Positions 52,187 to 61,246 of a stretch of DNA of 64,000 bases are shown in pieces (positions within the stretch are counted from its first letter, which is position 1; each line of letters starts with the position of its first letter). The notes beneath the pieces were generated by a model. That model had not been told where the DNA came from and searched no databases. It saw only the letters and a list, made by a program, of their open reading frames with translations. Location of the stretch: NCBI RefSeq assembly GCF_945906775.1, contig NZ_CAMDRE010000001.1, positions 2,356,001 through 2,420,000 of the forward strand. The letters are read 5' to 3'. This DNA comes from Citrobacter sp. Marseille-Q6884. GTDB taxonomy: Bacteria > Pseudomonadota > Gammaproteobacteria > Enterobacterales > Enterobacteriaceae. Position numbers and translations under genes: made by a program.

Positions 52187-52843
52187 CGTCTTAAGAAATC
52201 CGTCGGTCAGGGTGATCACGAGCTATCCATCCTTACCGGAGTTGAACTGGTTGTCAAACGCGCTGAGACCATTGCGCTGATTGGTGAATCGGGCTCGGGA
52301 AAATCGACACTGCTGGCGATCCTCGCCGGGCTGGATGATGGTTCCAGCGGTGAGGTCACTCTGGTGGGGCAGGCGTTGCACGCCATGGATGAAGAGGCCC
52401 GGGCGCAGCTGCGGGCGAAGCATGTTGGTTTTGTCTTCCAGTCGTTTATGTTAATTCCGACCCTGAACGCGCTGGAGAACGTCGAGCTGCCTGCGCTGTT
52501 ACGGGGTGAAACCAGCGGAGCCAGCAAAGCGGGTGCGAAAGCCTTACTGGAACAGCTAGGATTGGGCAAACGCCTTGACCATCTTCCGGCTCAGCTCTCG
52601 GGGGGAGAACAACAGCGGGTGGCGCTGGCGCGTGCTTTTAACGGGCGTCCTGATGTGCTGTTCGCCGATGAACCGACAGGCAACCTTGACCGGCAGACCG
52701 GCGATAAAATTGCCGATCTGCTGTTTTCTCTGAACCGTGAGCATGGCACGACCCTGATTCTGGTGACGCACGACCCACAGTTGGCGGCGCGTTGTGACCG
52801 ACGTTTACGTCTGGTGAACGGGCAGTTGCAGGAGGAGGCATGA
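52157..52843 (+). CDS. ybbA: ABC transporter ATP-binding protein YbbA
   Basis: 228 residues, near-identical to E. coli YbbA. Walker A GESGSGKST, signature LSGGEQQR, Walker B VLFADEPTG, H-loop VTHDPQ. A LolD/MacB-type ATPase that pairs with YbbP; TesA is proposed to belong to the same system (YbbAP-TesA). Starts MPAENIVEVHRLKKSVG inside the tesA start region on the opposite strand; its TGA overlaps the ybbP ATG (ATGA). Confidence 0.96.
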   Translation: MPAENIVEVHRLKKSVGQGDHELSILTGVELVVKRAETIALIGESGSGKSTLLAILAGLDDGSSGEVTLVGQALHAMDEEARAQLRAKHVGFVFQSFMLIPTLNALENVELPALLRGETSGASKAGAKALLEQLGLGKRLDHLPAQLSGGEQQRVALARAFNGRPDVLFADEPTGNLDRQTGDKIADLLFSLNREHGTTLILVTHDPQLAARCDRRLRLVNGQLQEEA

Positions 52844-55254
52844 TAGCACGCTGGTTCTGGCGCGAATGGCGCTCGCCTTCATTACTGATTGTCTGGCTGG
52901 CGCTGAGCCTGGCAGTGGCCTGCGTGCTGGCGCTGGGCAATATCAGTGACCGAATGGAAAAAGGTCTGAGCCAGCAAAGCCGCGAGTTTATGGCAGGGGA
53001 TCGGGCGCTGCAAAGTTCACGTGTGGTGCCAAAAGCGTGGATTGATGAGGCGCGCCAGCGTGGCCTGAAAGTGGGCGAACAGCTGACGTTCGCCACCATG
53101 ACCTTTGCTGCTGATACGCCGCAACTGGCGAATGTCAAAGCCGTCGATAACGTGTACCCGATGTACGGGACGCTGCAAACCGCCCCTCCGGGACTGAAAC
53201 CTCAGCCTGGCTCTGTGCTGCTGGCTCCACGCCTGATGGCGCTACTGAATTTAAAAATCGGTGATTCCATTGATGTGGGTGACGCTACGCTGCGTATCGT
53301 CGGAGAAGTGATCCAGGAACCGGATTCCGGCTTTAACCCATTTCAGATAGCGCCGCGTCTGATGATGAACATGGCGGATGTGGAAAAAACGGGCGCGGTT
53401 CAGCCAGGAAGTCGCGTGACATGGCGTTATAAATTTGGGGGAACGCCGCAACAACTGGACGGTTACGAGCGATGGCTTCTGCCACAGTTAAAACCTGAGC
53501 AGCGCTGGTATGGGCTGGAACAGGATGAAGGCGCGCTGGGGAAATCGCTCGAACGTTCGCAACAGTTCCTCCTGCTGTCGGCGCTGTTAACGCTGCTGCT
53601 GGCTGTCGCCGCCGTGGCCGTGGCGATGAGCCATTATTGCCGCAGTCGCTACGATCTGGTGGCGATTCTGAAAACGCTCGGCGCGGGCAGGGCGCAGCTA
53701 CGCAAGCTGATTGTTGGGCAGTGGTTGATGGTGCTGGTATTGTCAGGTTTAACCGGTGGTGCATGCGGGCTGCTGTTTGAACGTGCGCTGGTGGTGTTGC
53801 TTAAACCTGTTTTACCGGGTGAATTGCCACCGGCAAGTCTATGGCCATGGATATGGGCGTTAGGCACCATGACCGTTATTTCCCTGCTGGTGGGATTACG
53901 TCCTTATCGTCTTCTCCTTGCCACGCAGCCGCTGCGGGTACTGCGCCGTGACGTGGTGGCAAACGTCTGGCCGCTGAAAATCTATCTTCCGCTGGTTTCT
54001 GTTGTCGTCGTTGCGCTTCTGGCAGGATTAATGGGCGGCAGTATGCTGCTGTGGGCGGTCCTGGCCGGTGCGGTGGTGCTGGCGCTGCTGTGCGGTGTGC
54101 TGGGCTGGATGCTGCTGAACGCGCTGCGCGGCATGACGTTAACCTCGCTACCGCTACGTTTAGCGGTCAGCCGACTGTTACGCCAGCCATGGTCAACGCT
54201 GAGCCAGCTCTCGGCCTTTTCGCTCTCCTTTATGCTGCTTGCGTTGTTGCTGGTGTTGCGCGGCGACCTGCTCGACCGCTGGCAACAGCAAATGCCGCCG
54301 GAAAGCCCGAACTACTTTCTGATCAATATCGCCACCGAGCAGGTTGTACCGCTAAAGGCGTTCCTGTCTGAACATCAGGTGATCCCTGAGTCGTTCTACC
54401 CCATTGTGCGGGCGCGGCTGACGGCCATCAATGATAAAGCGACCGAAGGCAATCAGGATGAGGCGCTCAATCGGGAATTAAACCTGACCTGGCAGAATAC
54501 CCGACCGGATCATAACCTGATTACGGCCGGAAGCTGGCCGCCAAAAGCGGGCGAAGTGTCGATGGAAGAAGGGCTGGCAAAACGGCTCAACGTGAAGCTC
54601 GGCGATCGCGTAACGTTTATGGGGGACACCCAGGATTTTAGTGCCACGGTCAGCAGTTTGCGCAAAGTGGACTGGGAAAGCCTGCGGCCTAATTTCTTCT
54701 TTATCTTCCCTTCAGGCGCGCTGGACGGTCAGCCGCAAAGCTGGCTGACCAGCTTCCGTTGGGAGAAGGGTAACGGCATGCTGACGCAGCTTAATCGTGA
54801 GTTCCCGACCATCAGCTTGCTGGATATCGGGGCGATCCTCAAGCAGGTCGGCCAGGTTCTGCAGCAGGTCAGTCGGGCGCTGGAGGTGATGGTCGTGCTG
54901 GTCACCGCCTGCGGCATGTTGCTGCTGCTGGCGCAGGTTCAGGTCGGGATGCGCCAGCGGCACCAGGAACTGGTGGTCTGGCGTACACTCGGAGCCGGTA
55001 AGAAATTATTGCGCACCACGCTGTGGTGTGAGTTTGCCATGCTGGGTATGGTCTCGGGGCTGGTGGCGGCGATTGGCGCGGAAACGGCACTGGCCGTTCT
55101 GCAAACTCGCGTCTTCGACTTCCCCTGGGAGCCTGACTGGCGGCTGTGGGTGGTATTGCCGTTTTGTGGCGCGATCTTATTGGTGTTGTGCGGAAATGTC
55201 GCCATAGGGACGCTACTCAAAAAAAGCATCCTACGGCGCTTTCAGGAAAGTTAA
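52840..55254 (+). CDS. ybbP: ABC transporter permease YbbP (FtsX/MacB superfamily)
   Basis: 804 residues, the E. coli length. Ten predicted membrane helices: one at the N-terminus (SLLIVWLALSLAVACVLALG), two bundles in the middle, and three at the C-terminus, enclosing two periplasmic MacB-like domains (about 45-230 and 485-690). Type VII ABC permease, likely a hydrophobic-molecule extractor rather than a classical channel. Coupled to ybbA by a 4-nt overlap. In K-12 an rhs locus follows; here accessory genes do. Confidence 0.95.
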   Translation: MIARWFWREWRSPSLLIVWLALSLAVACVLALGNISDRMEKGLSQQSREFMAGDRALQSSRVVPKAWIDEARQRGLKVGEQLTFATMTFAADTPQLANVKAVDNVYPMYGTLQTAPPGLKPQPGSVLLAPRLMALLNLKIGDSIDVGDATLRIVGEVIQEPDSGFNPFQIAPRLMMNMADVEKTGAVQPGSRVTWRYKFGGTPQQLDGYERWLLPQLKPEQRWYGLEQDEGALGKSLERSQQFLLLSALLTLLLAVAAVAVAMSHYCRSRYDLVAILKTLGAGRAQLRKLIVGQWLMVLVLSGLTGGACGLLFERALVVLLKPVLPGELPPASLWPWIWALGTMTVISLLVGLRPYRLLLATQPLRVLRRDVVANVWPLKIYLPLVSVVVVALLAGLMGGSMLLWAVLAGAVVLALLCGVLGWMLLNALRGMTLTSLPLRLAVSRLLRQPWSTLSQLSAFSLSFMLLALLLVLRGDLLDRWQQQMPPESPNYFLINIATEQVVPLKAFLSEHQVIPESFYPIVRARLTAINDKATEGNQDEALNRELNLTWQNTRPDHNLITAGSWPPKAGEVSMEEGLAKRLNVKLGDRVTFMGDTQDFSATVSSLRKVDWESLRPNFFFIFPSGALDGQPQSWLTSFRWEKGNGMLTQLNREFPTISLLDIGAILKQVGQVLQQVSRALEVMVVLVTACGMLLLLAQVQVGMRQRHQELVVWRTLGAGKKLLRTTLWCEFAMLGMVSGLVAAIGAETALAVLQTRVFDFPWEPDWRLWVVLPFCGAILLVLCGNVAIGTLLKKSILRRFQES

Positions 55255-55326
55255 GGGACAGGCATGGTGTGTTAACACGCCATGCCTGAAAATCAGTCTT
55301 TTGGGTCATCGTAATTAAAGGTGTTC

Positions 55327-55812
55327 TTACTGCAATCGACGATCGGGATCGTCTGTCTGAATGCCTTTCAGAAAATTGATTTCATTTTGCTGGTTGCGTG
55401 CATGGAGCTTGTTACTATCATAGATATTTGATTCGTTTTTATTTAAAACTCTTAAGATATCTTTTTCTGCTACGGATAGACTTTGGTCTAGTTTATCTAA
55501 TTGCTTTAATTTGTTAGGGTTGTGCTTGTAATTTGATTCAGTAATTGTCGTTTTTAATTTCTGTGTTTTGTCACGAGCACTGCTGAGATCTTTGAGGAGA
55601 TTGGTGAATTGACTCGTGTTAGTTATAATTGTTTTTATTTTGCCATGTAAGTGAGAATACACTTTATCGTTAGCACTGTTGATGACGTTTGAAAGTTCTG
55701 ACTTCAGTGTTTTAATATCTGACTGATGAACCCGGTTTTCTTCTTTTTTGGCAATGTTCTGAGCCGTTGCGTGTTGTATATTAAAATCGTTGTTTCTTGC
55801 GGTGATTTTCAT
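55327..55812 (-). CDS. AT-rich hypothetical coiled-coil protein
   Basis: 161 residues, not recognised. Very polar (Asn/Lys/Gln-rich), with long helical stretches predicted by heptads (about 27-60 and 70-130, e.g. LKSELSNVINSANDKV, LDKLDQSLSVAEKDILRVLN). No signal peptide or membrane segment. The coding sequence is far more AT-rich than its neighbours, a sign of horizontal acquisition and probable H-NS silencing. AAGGAAAG lies 8 nt before the ATG, supporting translation. A secreted/effector-like role is speculation. Confidence 0.65.
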   Translation of the reverse strand: MKITARNNDFNIQHATAQNIAKKEENRVHQSDIKTLKSELSNVINSANDKVYSHLHGKIKTIITNTSQFTNLLKDLSSARDKTQKLKTTITESNYKHNPNKLKQLDKLDQSLSVAEKDILRVLNKNESNIYDSNKLHARNQQNEINFLKGIQTDDPDRRLQ

Positions 55813-56100
55813 TTTAATCTTTCCTTTTTCTAAAACTATATAATTTATTAAAAAACAGCTAGCAACGTAATAAATGGTTTTTTATATTCGAGCGGGTATT
55901 TCAATGAAATACATAACCTGTTCTTCTGCGCCCCGTTTTATGAGTATCTGCATCCATGTGCCGTAAGGATGCGCGGTATTAAAATGCAGTGACAACGAGT
56001 TAACCGCACAAATCAATAAAAAACCGCCAACACAAAAGGGTTAATAAAAGTTAATATTTACATGCTGAATAATTGGCATGCTATCTATCAAGGAAAGGCT
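55813..56100. other. AT-rich spacer upstream of the porin gene
   Basis: About 290 bp without a gene. It must carry the promoters of the orphan gene (leftward) and of the porin (rightward). The left half is strongly AT-rich. No specific operator was recognised. Confidence 0.45.
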
Positions 56101-57234
56101 ATGACTATAAAAAAAACAGCGCTGGCGGTATCGATCGGCGCAGCAGTGGCATTAACGACGTTCGCCTCCCAGGCGGAGATCACGGTCCTGAAACAAGATC
56201 CGCAGGCGGGTGATCCGCTCAGCCGTCTGAACTTCACCGTCGGTGGGAGTATCCGCCCACAGTTCCAGAATATGGCGGGTGACGATGGCAAGAATGGCTA
56301 CAAGCGTAATGGGTTTGACGGCGGCACCCGTTTCCGCTTTGCCGCTGACTACTACCTGTTTGATGACATCAGTTGGGTGAGCTACTACGAGCTGGGCGTT
56401 AACTTCCCGGCCATGTTCAACTGGGATAATCACTACGCGGACGGTGCCAACGATACGACGCGTCGTATGCTGTACACCGGTCTGAAAAGTGCGACCTGGG
56501 GTACGCTGACTTTCGGTCAACAGAACAGTATTTACTATGATGTGGTTGGCGCGAAAACGGATATCTGGGACTACGACATGATCGGTCAGGCGCCAGGTAA
56601 CGGGATTAATGGTGACTATGACGGTTCATACCGTACGCGTAAATCACTGAAATATAAGAAAGCGGTTGGCGATGTGGATCTCTACGCCTCTTATCTGTTC
56701 AGCGATGATTACAACCCGAACAACGGTCTGCGCTACAAGCGTAAAGGCGGCGGCTCGCTGGGTGTGGATTACCACATTACCGATGACTTAACCTGGGGTA
56801 CGGCGTGGAACTACACCCGTGCAGAAATGCGCGGTAACAGTAGCAAAACCTACGATCAAAACATTGTGGGTACCGCGCTGAGCTGGAAACCGGATAACTG
56901 GACTTTCGCGCTGGGCGGCGGCTGGTATCAAAACTTCATGACCACCAAAAAAGTGTCGGTTAACGACTACTTTGCCGGTGATGCCTGGGGTCTGGAATAC
57001 TTTGCTGGTTACACCTTCCCGGTCGGTCAGTATGCACTGAAATCTGTTCAGCCTTACTTTATGGGCGATCGTATTGAATACGTGAATGGTCGTAACTATC
57101 TGCGTACCGACAACGGTGTGGGTATCAGCTTCCAGCTGGACTACGGTTTCCGTGTGGATTACGAACACGTCTTCACCTCCAGCACCGACAACCTGGGCGA
57201 TATGAACCTGGTGCGTCTGCGTTACGACTTCTAA
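56101..57234 (+). CDS. Outer-membrane porin
   Basis: 377 residues from MTIKKTALAVSIGAAVAL, with AAGGAAAGG before the ATG; an upstream in-frame ATG at 56062 would add 13 non-signal-like residues. The signal peptide is cleaved after FASQA. The mature part is beta-barrel-like, with alternating aromatic strands (FRFAADYYLFDDISWVSYYELGVNF, WGTLTFGQQNSIYYDVVG) and the C-terminal outer-membrane signature LVRLRYDF. A Gram-negative general-porin relative of unknown selectivity. It precedes the MetQ-type importer, so it may feed the same substrate route (inference). Confidence 0.85.
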   Translation: MTIKKTALAVSIGAAVALTTFASQAEITVLKQDPQAGDPLSRLNFTVGGSIRPQFQNMAGDDGKNGYKRNGFDGGTRFRFAADYYLFDDISWVSYYELGVNFPAMFNWDNHYADGANDTTRRMLYTGLKSATWGTLTFGQQNSIYYDVVGAKTDIWDYDMIGQAPGNGINGDYDGSYRTRKSLKYKKAVGDVDLYASYLFSDDYNPNNGLRYKRKGGGSLGVDYHITDDLTWGTAWNYTRAEMRGNSSKTYDQNIVGTALSWKPDNWTFALGGGWYQNFMTTKKVSVNDYFAGDAWGLEYFAGYTFPVGQYALKSVQPYFMGDRIEYVNGRNYLRTDNGVGISFQLDYGFRVDYEHVFTSSTDNLGDMNLVRLRYDF

Positions 57235-57253
57235 GTCAGTCATCCTCTTCCTG

Positions 57254-57286
57254 AGCCGGACAACCAGTCCGGCTTTTTCATTTTTT
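57254..57286 (+). terminator. Intrinsic terminator after the porin gene
   Basis: AGCCGGAC (57254-57261) pairs with GTCCGGCT (57267-57274), followed by TTTTTCATTTTTTT. Strong rho-independent terminator separating the porin from the ABC operon. Confidence 0.9.
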
Positions 57287-57379
57287 TGCTATCTATTGCC
57301 GCAATCTGCATAAACCCCTGTCTCGCGCATTCAACGAAATATCTCGCAACATCATGAAATAATTTCAAGGACAGCAGGC

Positions 57380-57395
57380 TGTGATCTGTGTCATG
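57380..57395 (+). promoter_or_regulatory. Weak CRP-like site upstream of the MetQ-type gene
   Basis: TGTGATCTGTGTCATG keeps a perfect left half (TGTGA) but only 3 of 5 bases of the right half. It lies inside an inverted repeat CAGGCTG (57375) / CAGCCTG (57404). Tentative. Confidence 0.3.
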
Positions 57396-57483
57396 TTAAG
57401 AATCAGCCTGTTAAGCGGGCCAACAAGAACAACGCCGCATGAACGGCGTGAGAGACACATCACAACGTTAAAATGGAGAGATT

Positions 57484-58314
57484 ATGGGACTGCGTCAGAG
57501 TTTACGCATCGCGGGCGGGGCACTGTTGTTAGCCTGCGGATTACAGTTTGCGCATGCAAACAGCGATCCGCACACCATCGTATTTGGCGTGGCGCCAGGC
57601 CCGTATGGCGACATGGTAAAACAGGCTATTGCACCGACGCTGAAAGAGAAAGGCTACAAGGTTGTGGTGCGCGAATTCAGCGACTACGTCCAGCCAAATA
57701 TGGCGCTTTCCAACGGCAGCATTGATGCGAACCTGTTCCAGCACTCACTCTATTTTGACAAATTTACAGCTGATAAAGGGTTGAAGCTGAGTAAACTGAT
57801 TGTGGTTCCGACGGCGGGAATGGGCTTTTACTCCCATAAAATCAAAAGCCTCGATGAACTGAAAAAAGGGGATGTCATTACCCTGTCAAACGATCCAACC
57901 AACCTGGCGCGTGGTCTGCGATTCCTGCAAGCCATTGATCTTATCACCATCAAAGCCAACATCGATCCGACCAAAGCCTCTGAGCGCGATATCGCCAGCA
58001 ACCCGAAAGGGCTGGTCTTTAAGCCGCTGGAAGCCGCACAGTTACCGCGTACGCTGGATGGCGTAACCGGCGCACTGGTTAACGGCAACTTCGCCGTTGC
58101 GGCAAAACTGGATCTCGCCAGTGCGATTAAACAAGAGCATCTGGATGAGAACCTGAAAAATATCATCGCGGTACGCACTGAAGATGCGGATAAACCGTTC
58201 GCCAAAGATATCGTTGAGGCGGTGAAATCGCCGGCCTATCGCGCCGTCATTGACGATCCCAACAATATCTACAGCGCCTTCCAGAAACCGGAATGGATGT
58301 CAGCAGCTAACTGA
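57484..58314 (+). CDS. MetQ/NlpA-family substrate-binding lipoprotein (SfbA-like)
   Basis: 276 residues. A signal sequence with lipobox LLAC (Cys18) suggests lipidation; AHA-N a few residues later could be a type I cleavage site instead. The body is the NlpA/MetQ periplasmic-binding fold (VFGVAPGPYGDMVKQAI, LSNDPTNLARGLRFLQ, ALVNGNFAVAAKLD). First gene of a three-gene importer operon (next gene 63 bp on). Order and position resemble Salmonella sfbABC. Substrate methionine-like or unknown; the iron role proposed for SfbA is not evident from sequence. Confidence 0.87.
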   Translation: MGLRQSLRIAGGALLLACGLQFAHANSDPHTIVFGVAPGPYGDMVKQAIAPTLKEKGYKVVVREFSDYVQPNMALSNGSIDANLFQHSLYFDKFTADKGLKLSKLIVVPTAGMGFYSHKIKSLDELKKGDVITLSNDPTNLARGLRFLQAIDLITIKANIDPTKASERDIASNPKGLVFKPLEAAQLPRTLDGVTGALVNGNFAVAAKLDLASAIKQEHLDENLKNIIAVRTEDADKPFAKDIVEAVKSPAYRAVIDDPNNIYSAFQKPEWMSAAN

Positions 58315-58376
58315 TCGCTGCACATAAGGATTCACAGGGCAGCGACGACTGCCCTTTTCGCATTTCTGAGGTGGCT

Positions 58377-59393
58377 ATGATTGAGATTGAGAAGGTTTGC
58401 GTGGATTTCACCGCAGGCCGTGGACCATCAACCCGGGCGGTTGATGACGTCAGCCTGCGAATTTCAGCCGGTGAGATATTTGGCATTGTCGGCACCAGTG
58501 GCGCGGGAAAAAGTACGCTACTGCGTACCCTGAACGCGCTGACGCGCCCGAGCCAGGGAAGCGTAAAGGTGAATGGCGTTGAAATTTCAGCGCTCGAAGG
58601 CACGCATTTACGCAAAGCTCGCCAGCGTATTGGGATGATTTTTCAGCACTTTAACCTGATGCATACCCGCACCGTGGCGCAAAACGTTGCGTTCAGCCTG
58701 AAGGCTGCCGGATGGGAGCGCAGCAAAATCGGCCCGCGAGTCACTGAAATTCTCTCGCTGGTCGGGTTATCTGATAAGGCGAACCGTTTTCCGGTACAGC
58801 TCAGCGGTGGGCAAAAGCAGCGTGTTGGCATTGCCCGCGCCATCGCCAACCACCCGGATGTGCTGTTGTGCGACGAACCGACGTCGGCGTTGGATCTGGA
58901 AACCTCTGCCACCATTCTGGCGTTGCTTAAACAGATCAACCAACAGTTGGGGATCACGATCGTGCTGATCACCCATGAGATGAACGTGATCAAATCCATT
59001 TGCGATCGCGTGGCCGTGATGTCGGGCGGAAAGGTGGTGGAAACGGGCGACGTATTTGATGTGTTCGCCCATCCGCAGCATGGTTTCACCCAACAACTGG
59101 TTTCGCATACGCTCAATCTGACACTTCCGCAGCGTCTGCGGGAACATTTGCCCGGTCAGTTACTGAAAATCCTGTTTATTGGTGACTCGGCAGAGCAGCC
59201 GGTGCTGTCTGAAGTGGCGGTAAAATTTGGTGTCGCGGTGAATATCCTGCACGGAAAAATTGAATATATCGGTGAGCGGGCGCTGGGGATCTTAGTGGTG
59301 CAGCTGACTGCGCCGCATCATTCCGCGGCGGTAGATGCGGCCGTGGAACACATTCGTCAACGTACCGCACAGGTGGAGGTGATTCGTGGATGA
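58377..59393 (+). CDS. MetN-type ABC ATPase with NIL domain (SfbB-like)
   Basis: 338 residues from MIEIEKVCVDFTAGRG (GAGG 5-8 nt upstream; an in-frame GTG two codons earlier is possible). ABC ATPase: Walker A GTSGAGKST, signature LSGGQKQR, Walker B LLCDEPTSALD, H-loop LITHEM. A C-terminal NIL/ACT-like domain (about 255-338) is the one that, in MetN, binds methionine and shuts transport off (trans-inhibition). Overlaps the permease start by 8 nt. Confidence 0.9.
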   Translation: MIEIEKVCVDFTAGRGPSTRAVDDVSLRISAGEIFGIVGTSGAGKSTLLRTLNALTRPSQGSVKVNGVEISALEGTHLRKARQRIGMIFQHFNLMHTRTVAQNVAFSLKAAGWERSKIGPRVTEILSLVGLSDKANRFPVQLSGGQKQRVGIARAIANHPDVLLCDEPTSALDLETSATILALLKQINQQLGITIVLITHEMNVIKSICDRVAVMSGGKVVETGDVFDVFAHPQHGFTQQLVSHTLNLTLPQRLREHLPGQLLKILFIGDSAEQPVLSEVAVKFGVAVNILHGKIEYIGERALGILVVQLTAPHHSAAVDAAVEHIRQRTAQVEVIRG

Positions 59394-60045
59394 TTTATTG
59401 CCGGATTTGACACTGGCGTTCAATGAAACCTTCCAGATGCTGAGTATCTCTACGGTGCTGGCGATTGTTGGCGGTTTGCCGCTGGGTTTTCTGATTTTTG
59501 TCACCGACAGACATTTATTCTGGCAGAACCGTTTTGTCTATCTGCTGAGTTCCGTGCTGGTGAATATTATTCGTTCGGTGCCTTTTGTGATCCTGCTGGT
59601 GCTGCTGCTGCCATTAACCCAGTTTCTGCTCGGTAACACTATCGGGCCTATTGCCGCGTCGGTCCCGCTTTCGGTGGCGGCGATTGCGTTCTATGCCCGA
59701 CTGGTGGACAGCGCGTTGCGCGAGGTCGATAAGGGAATTATTGAGGCTGCGGAAGCCTTTGGCGCCAGCCCACTGCGTATTATCTGCACTGTTCTGTTAC
59801 CGGAAGCCAGCGCAGGCTTGCTGCGTGGACTAACGATAACGCTGGTCAGTCTGATCGGTTATTCGGCCATGGCCGGGATTGTGGGCGGTGGTGGGGTCGG
59901 TGACCTGGCTATTCGCTTCGGCTATTACCGTTACGAAACCCAGGTCATGATTGTGACTGTGGTCGCGCTGATTATCCTGGTGCAGGTCGTTCAGGTACTG
60001 GGCGACTGGCTGGCGAAACGCGCTGACAAGCGCGATCGGCATTAA
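59386..60045 (+). CDS. MetI-type ABC permease (SfbC-like)
   Basis: 219 residues, start overlapping the ATPase gene. Five membrane helices and the cytoplasmic coupling EAA motif EAAEAFGASPLRIICTVLLPEASAGLLRG. Forms the MetNI-like core with the preceding ATPase. Last gene of the operon; convergent with selU 18 bp away. Confidence 0.9.
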   Translation: MDDLLPDLTLAFNETFQMLSISTVLAIVGGLPLGFLIFVTDRHLFWQNRFVYLLSSVLVNIIRSVPFVILLVLLLPLTQFLLGNTIGPIAASVPLSVAAIAFYARLVDSALREVDKGIIEAAEAFGASPLRIICTVLLPEASAGLLRGLTITLVSLIGYSAMAGIVGGGGVGDLAIRFGYYRYETQVMIVTVVALIILVQVVQVLGDWLAKRADKRDRH

Positions 60046-60063
60046 CGGGAAAAGAGCAGCGTA

Positions 60064-61149
60064 TTACTGCGTCGGCAGCCAGTCAGCCACTTCCTGCCAG
60101 GAGCCGCGGAAAACAATTTTCGCGGCTTTTTTTTCCAGTTGATAGCGATACATCGGATCGTAGTATTCGTTAAGCAGTGGCACCAGCCAGCCCATGTGAC
60201 CATCGGTACTGCCGCTGCGCTGTTGTTCGACCAGCGCAACGTCGAGCAGGGCAGTTAACTCCGCAAAGCGTTGTAAACCGAGACGACGACGGATGGCGAA
60301 CAGTCCATGGTGCAAATATTCGCTGTATTCTTGCCAGCCCTGGGTTTCTCCATAAACTTGCGTAAAGTCGTGGTGCATACGTACGAAATATTCTTCGCGT
60401 AGCCGTTCCAGGCGCAGTTCAAACGGATCTTCCACCACGGCAATGGACGCCAGTGTCATTTGTTCACGCAGGCATTCGGGGAGATGGTTGGCGCCAATCA
60501 TGCGGCCTTCATCTTCCAGAACCCACAGGCGCAGATCCTGACGACTCGCCGTTTTGAGCATGGCGACAGCCAGCAGGTTTTCGAAACTCGCCTGGCTGAG
60601 TTGTGGTTCGACAGTACGACCAAAAGAGGAACCGCGATGATGCGCCAGACCTTCCAGATCTACGCCGTTCGGTTGTTGTTGTACCAGCTGCGTTTTGCCA
60701 CTGCCGGTACAGCCGCCAATTAAGACGATAGGTTTTTGCACCAGCTCTTCGGTGAGTTGTATCACCGCCTGACGCAGCGCTTTATAACCACCTTTTATCA
60801 GCGGGTAGTGAATACCGGATTCATGCAGCCACTGCTGCACAATATGCGAGCGTTGGCCGCCTCGCGCACAGCATAAATACCCTTCAGGGTGCTGACGACA
60901 GGCCTCTTGCCAGCTATTCATCCGTTGCTGACGGAGGTCGCCACTGACAAGCTGATGCCCGAGCGCGAGCGCCGCTTTTGGTCCCTGACGTTTGTAACAG
61001 GTGCCGACGGCCGCACGTTCGTCGTCGTTCATTAAAGGCAGGTTAATTGCGCCAGGCATGGCGCCTTGTTGAAATTCGACGGGCGCGCGTACATCGATTA
61101 AAGGCGTATCGGCGAGCAAAATCGCACGATAGTCCGTTCCATCGTTCAT
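60064..61149 (-). CDS. selU: tRNA 2-selenouridine synthase
   Basis: 361 residues. An N-terminal rhodanese domain (about 10-130) with the catalytic Cys in YLCCARGGQRS (Cys94 equivalent to the active E. coli residue) and a P-loop domain (GCTGSGKT, 146-153). It geranylates 2-thiouridine at wobble U34 of tRNA Lys/Glu/Gln and replaces it with selenium from selenophosphate. E. coli name ybbB. Stands between the importer operon and purK. Confidence 0.95.
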   Translation of the reverse strand: MNDGTDYRAILLADTPLIDVRAPVEFQQGAMPGAINLPLMNDDERAAVGTCYKRQGPKAALALGHQLVSGDLRQQRMNSWQEACRQHPEGYLCCARGGQRSHIVQQWLHESGIHYPLIKGGYKALRQAVIQLTEELVQKPIVLIGGCTGSGKTQLVQQQPNGVDLEGLAHHRGSSFGRTVEPQLSQASFENLLAVAMLKTASRQDLRLWVLEDEGRMIGANHLPECLREQMTLASIAVVEDPFELRLERLREEYFVRMHHDFTQVYGETQGWQEYSEYLHHGLFAIRRRLGLQRFAELTALLDVALVEQQRSGSTDGHMGWLVPLLNEYYDPMYRYQLEKKAAKIVFRGSWQEVADWLPTQ

Positions 61150-61246
61150 GTTGGATCCTGAAAATACAAAACAGCAATGGCGGGGATTTTACGCGCTGAG
61201 AGCAGGAGTGGGGAAGGATAAGATCCCTTCCCCGACATTTTATGTG

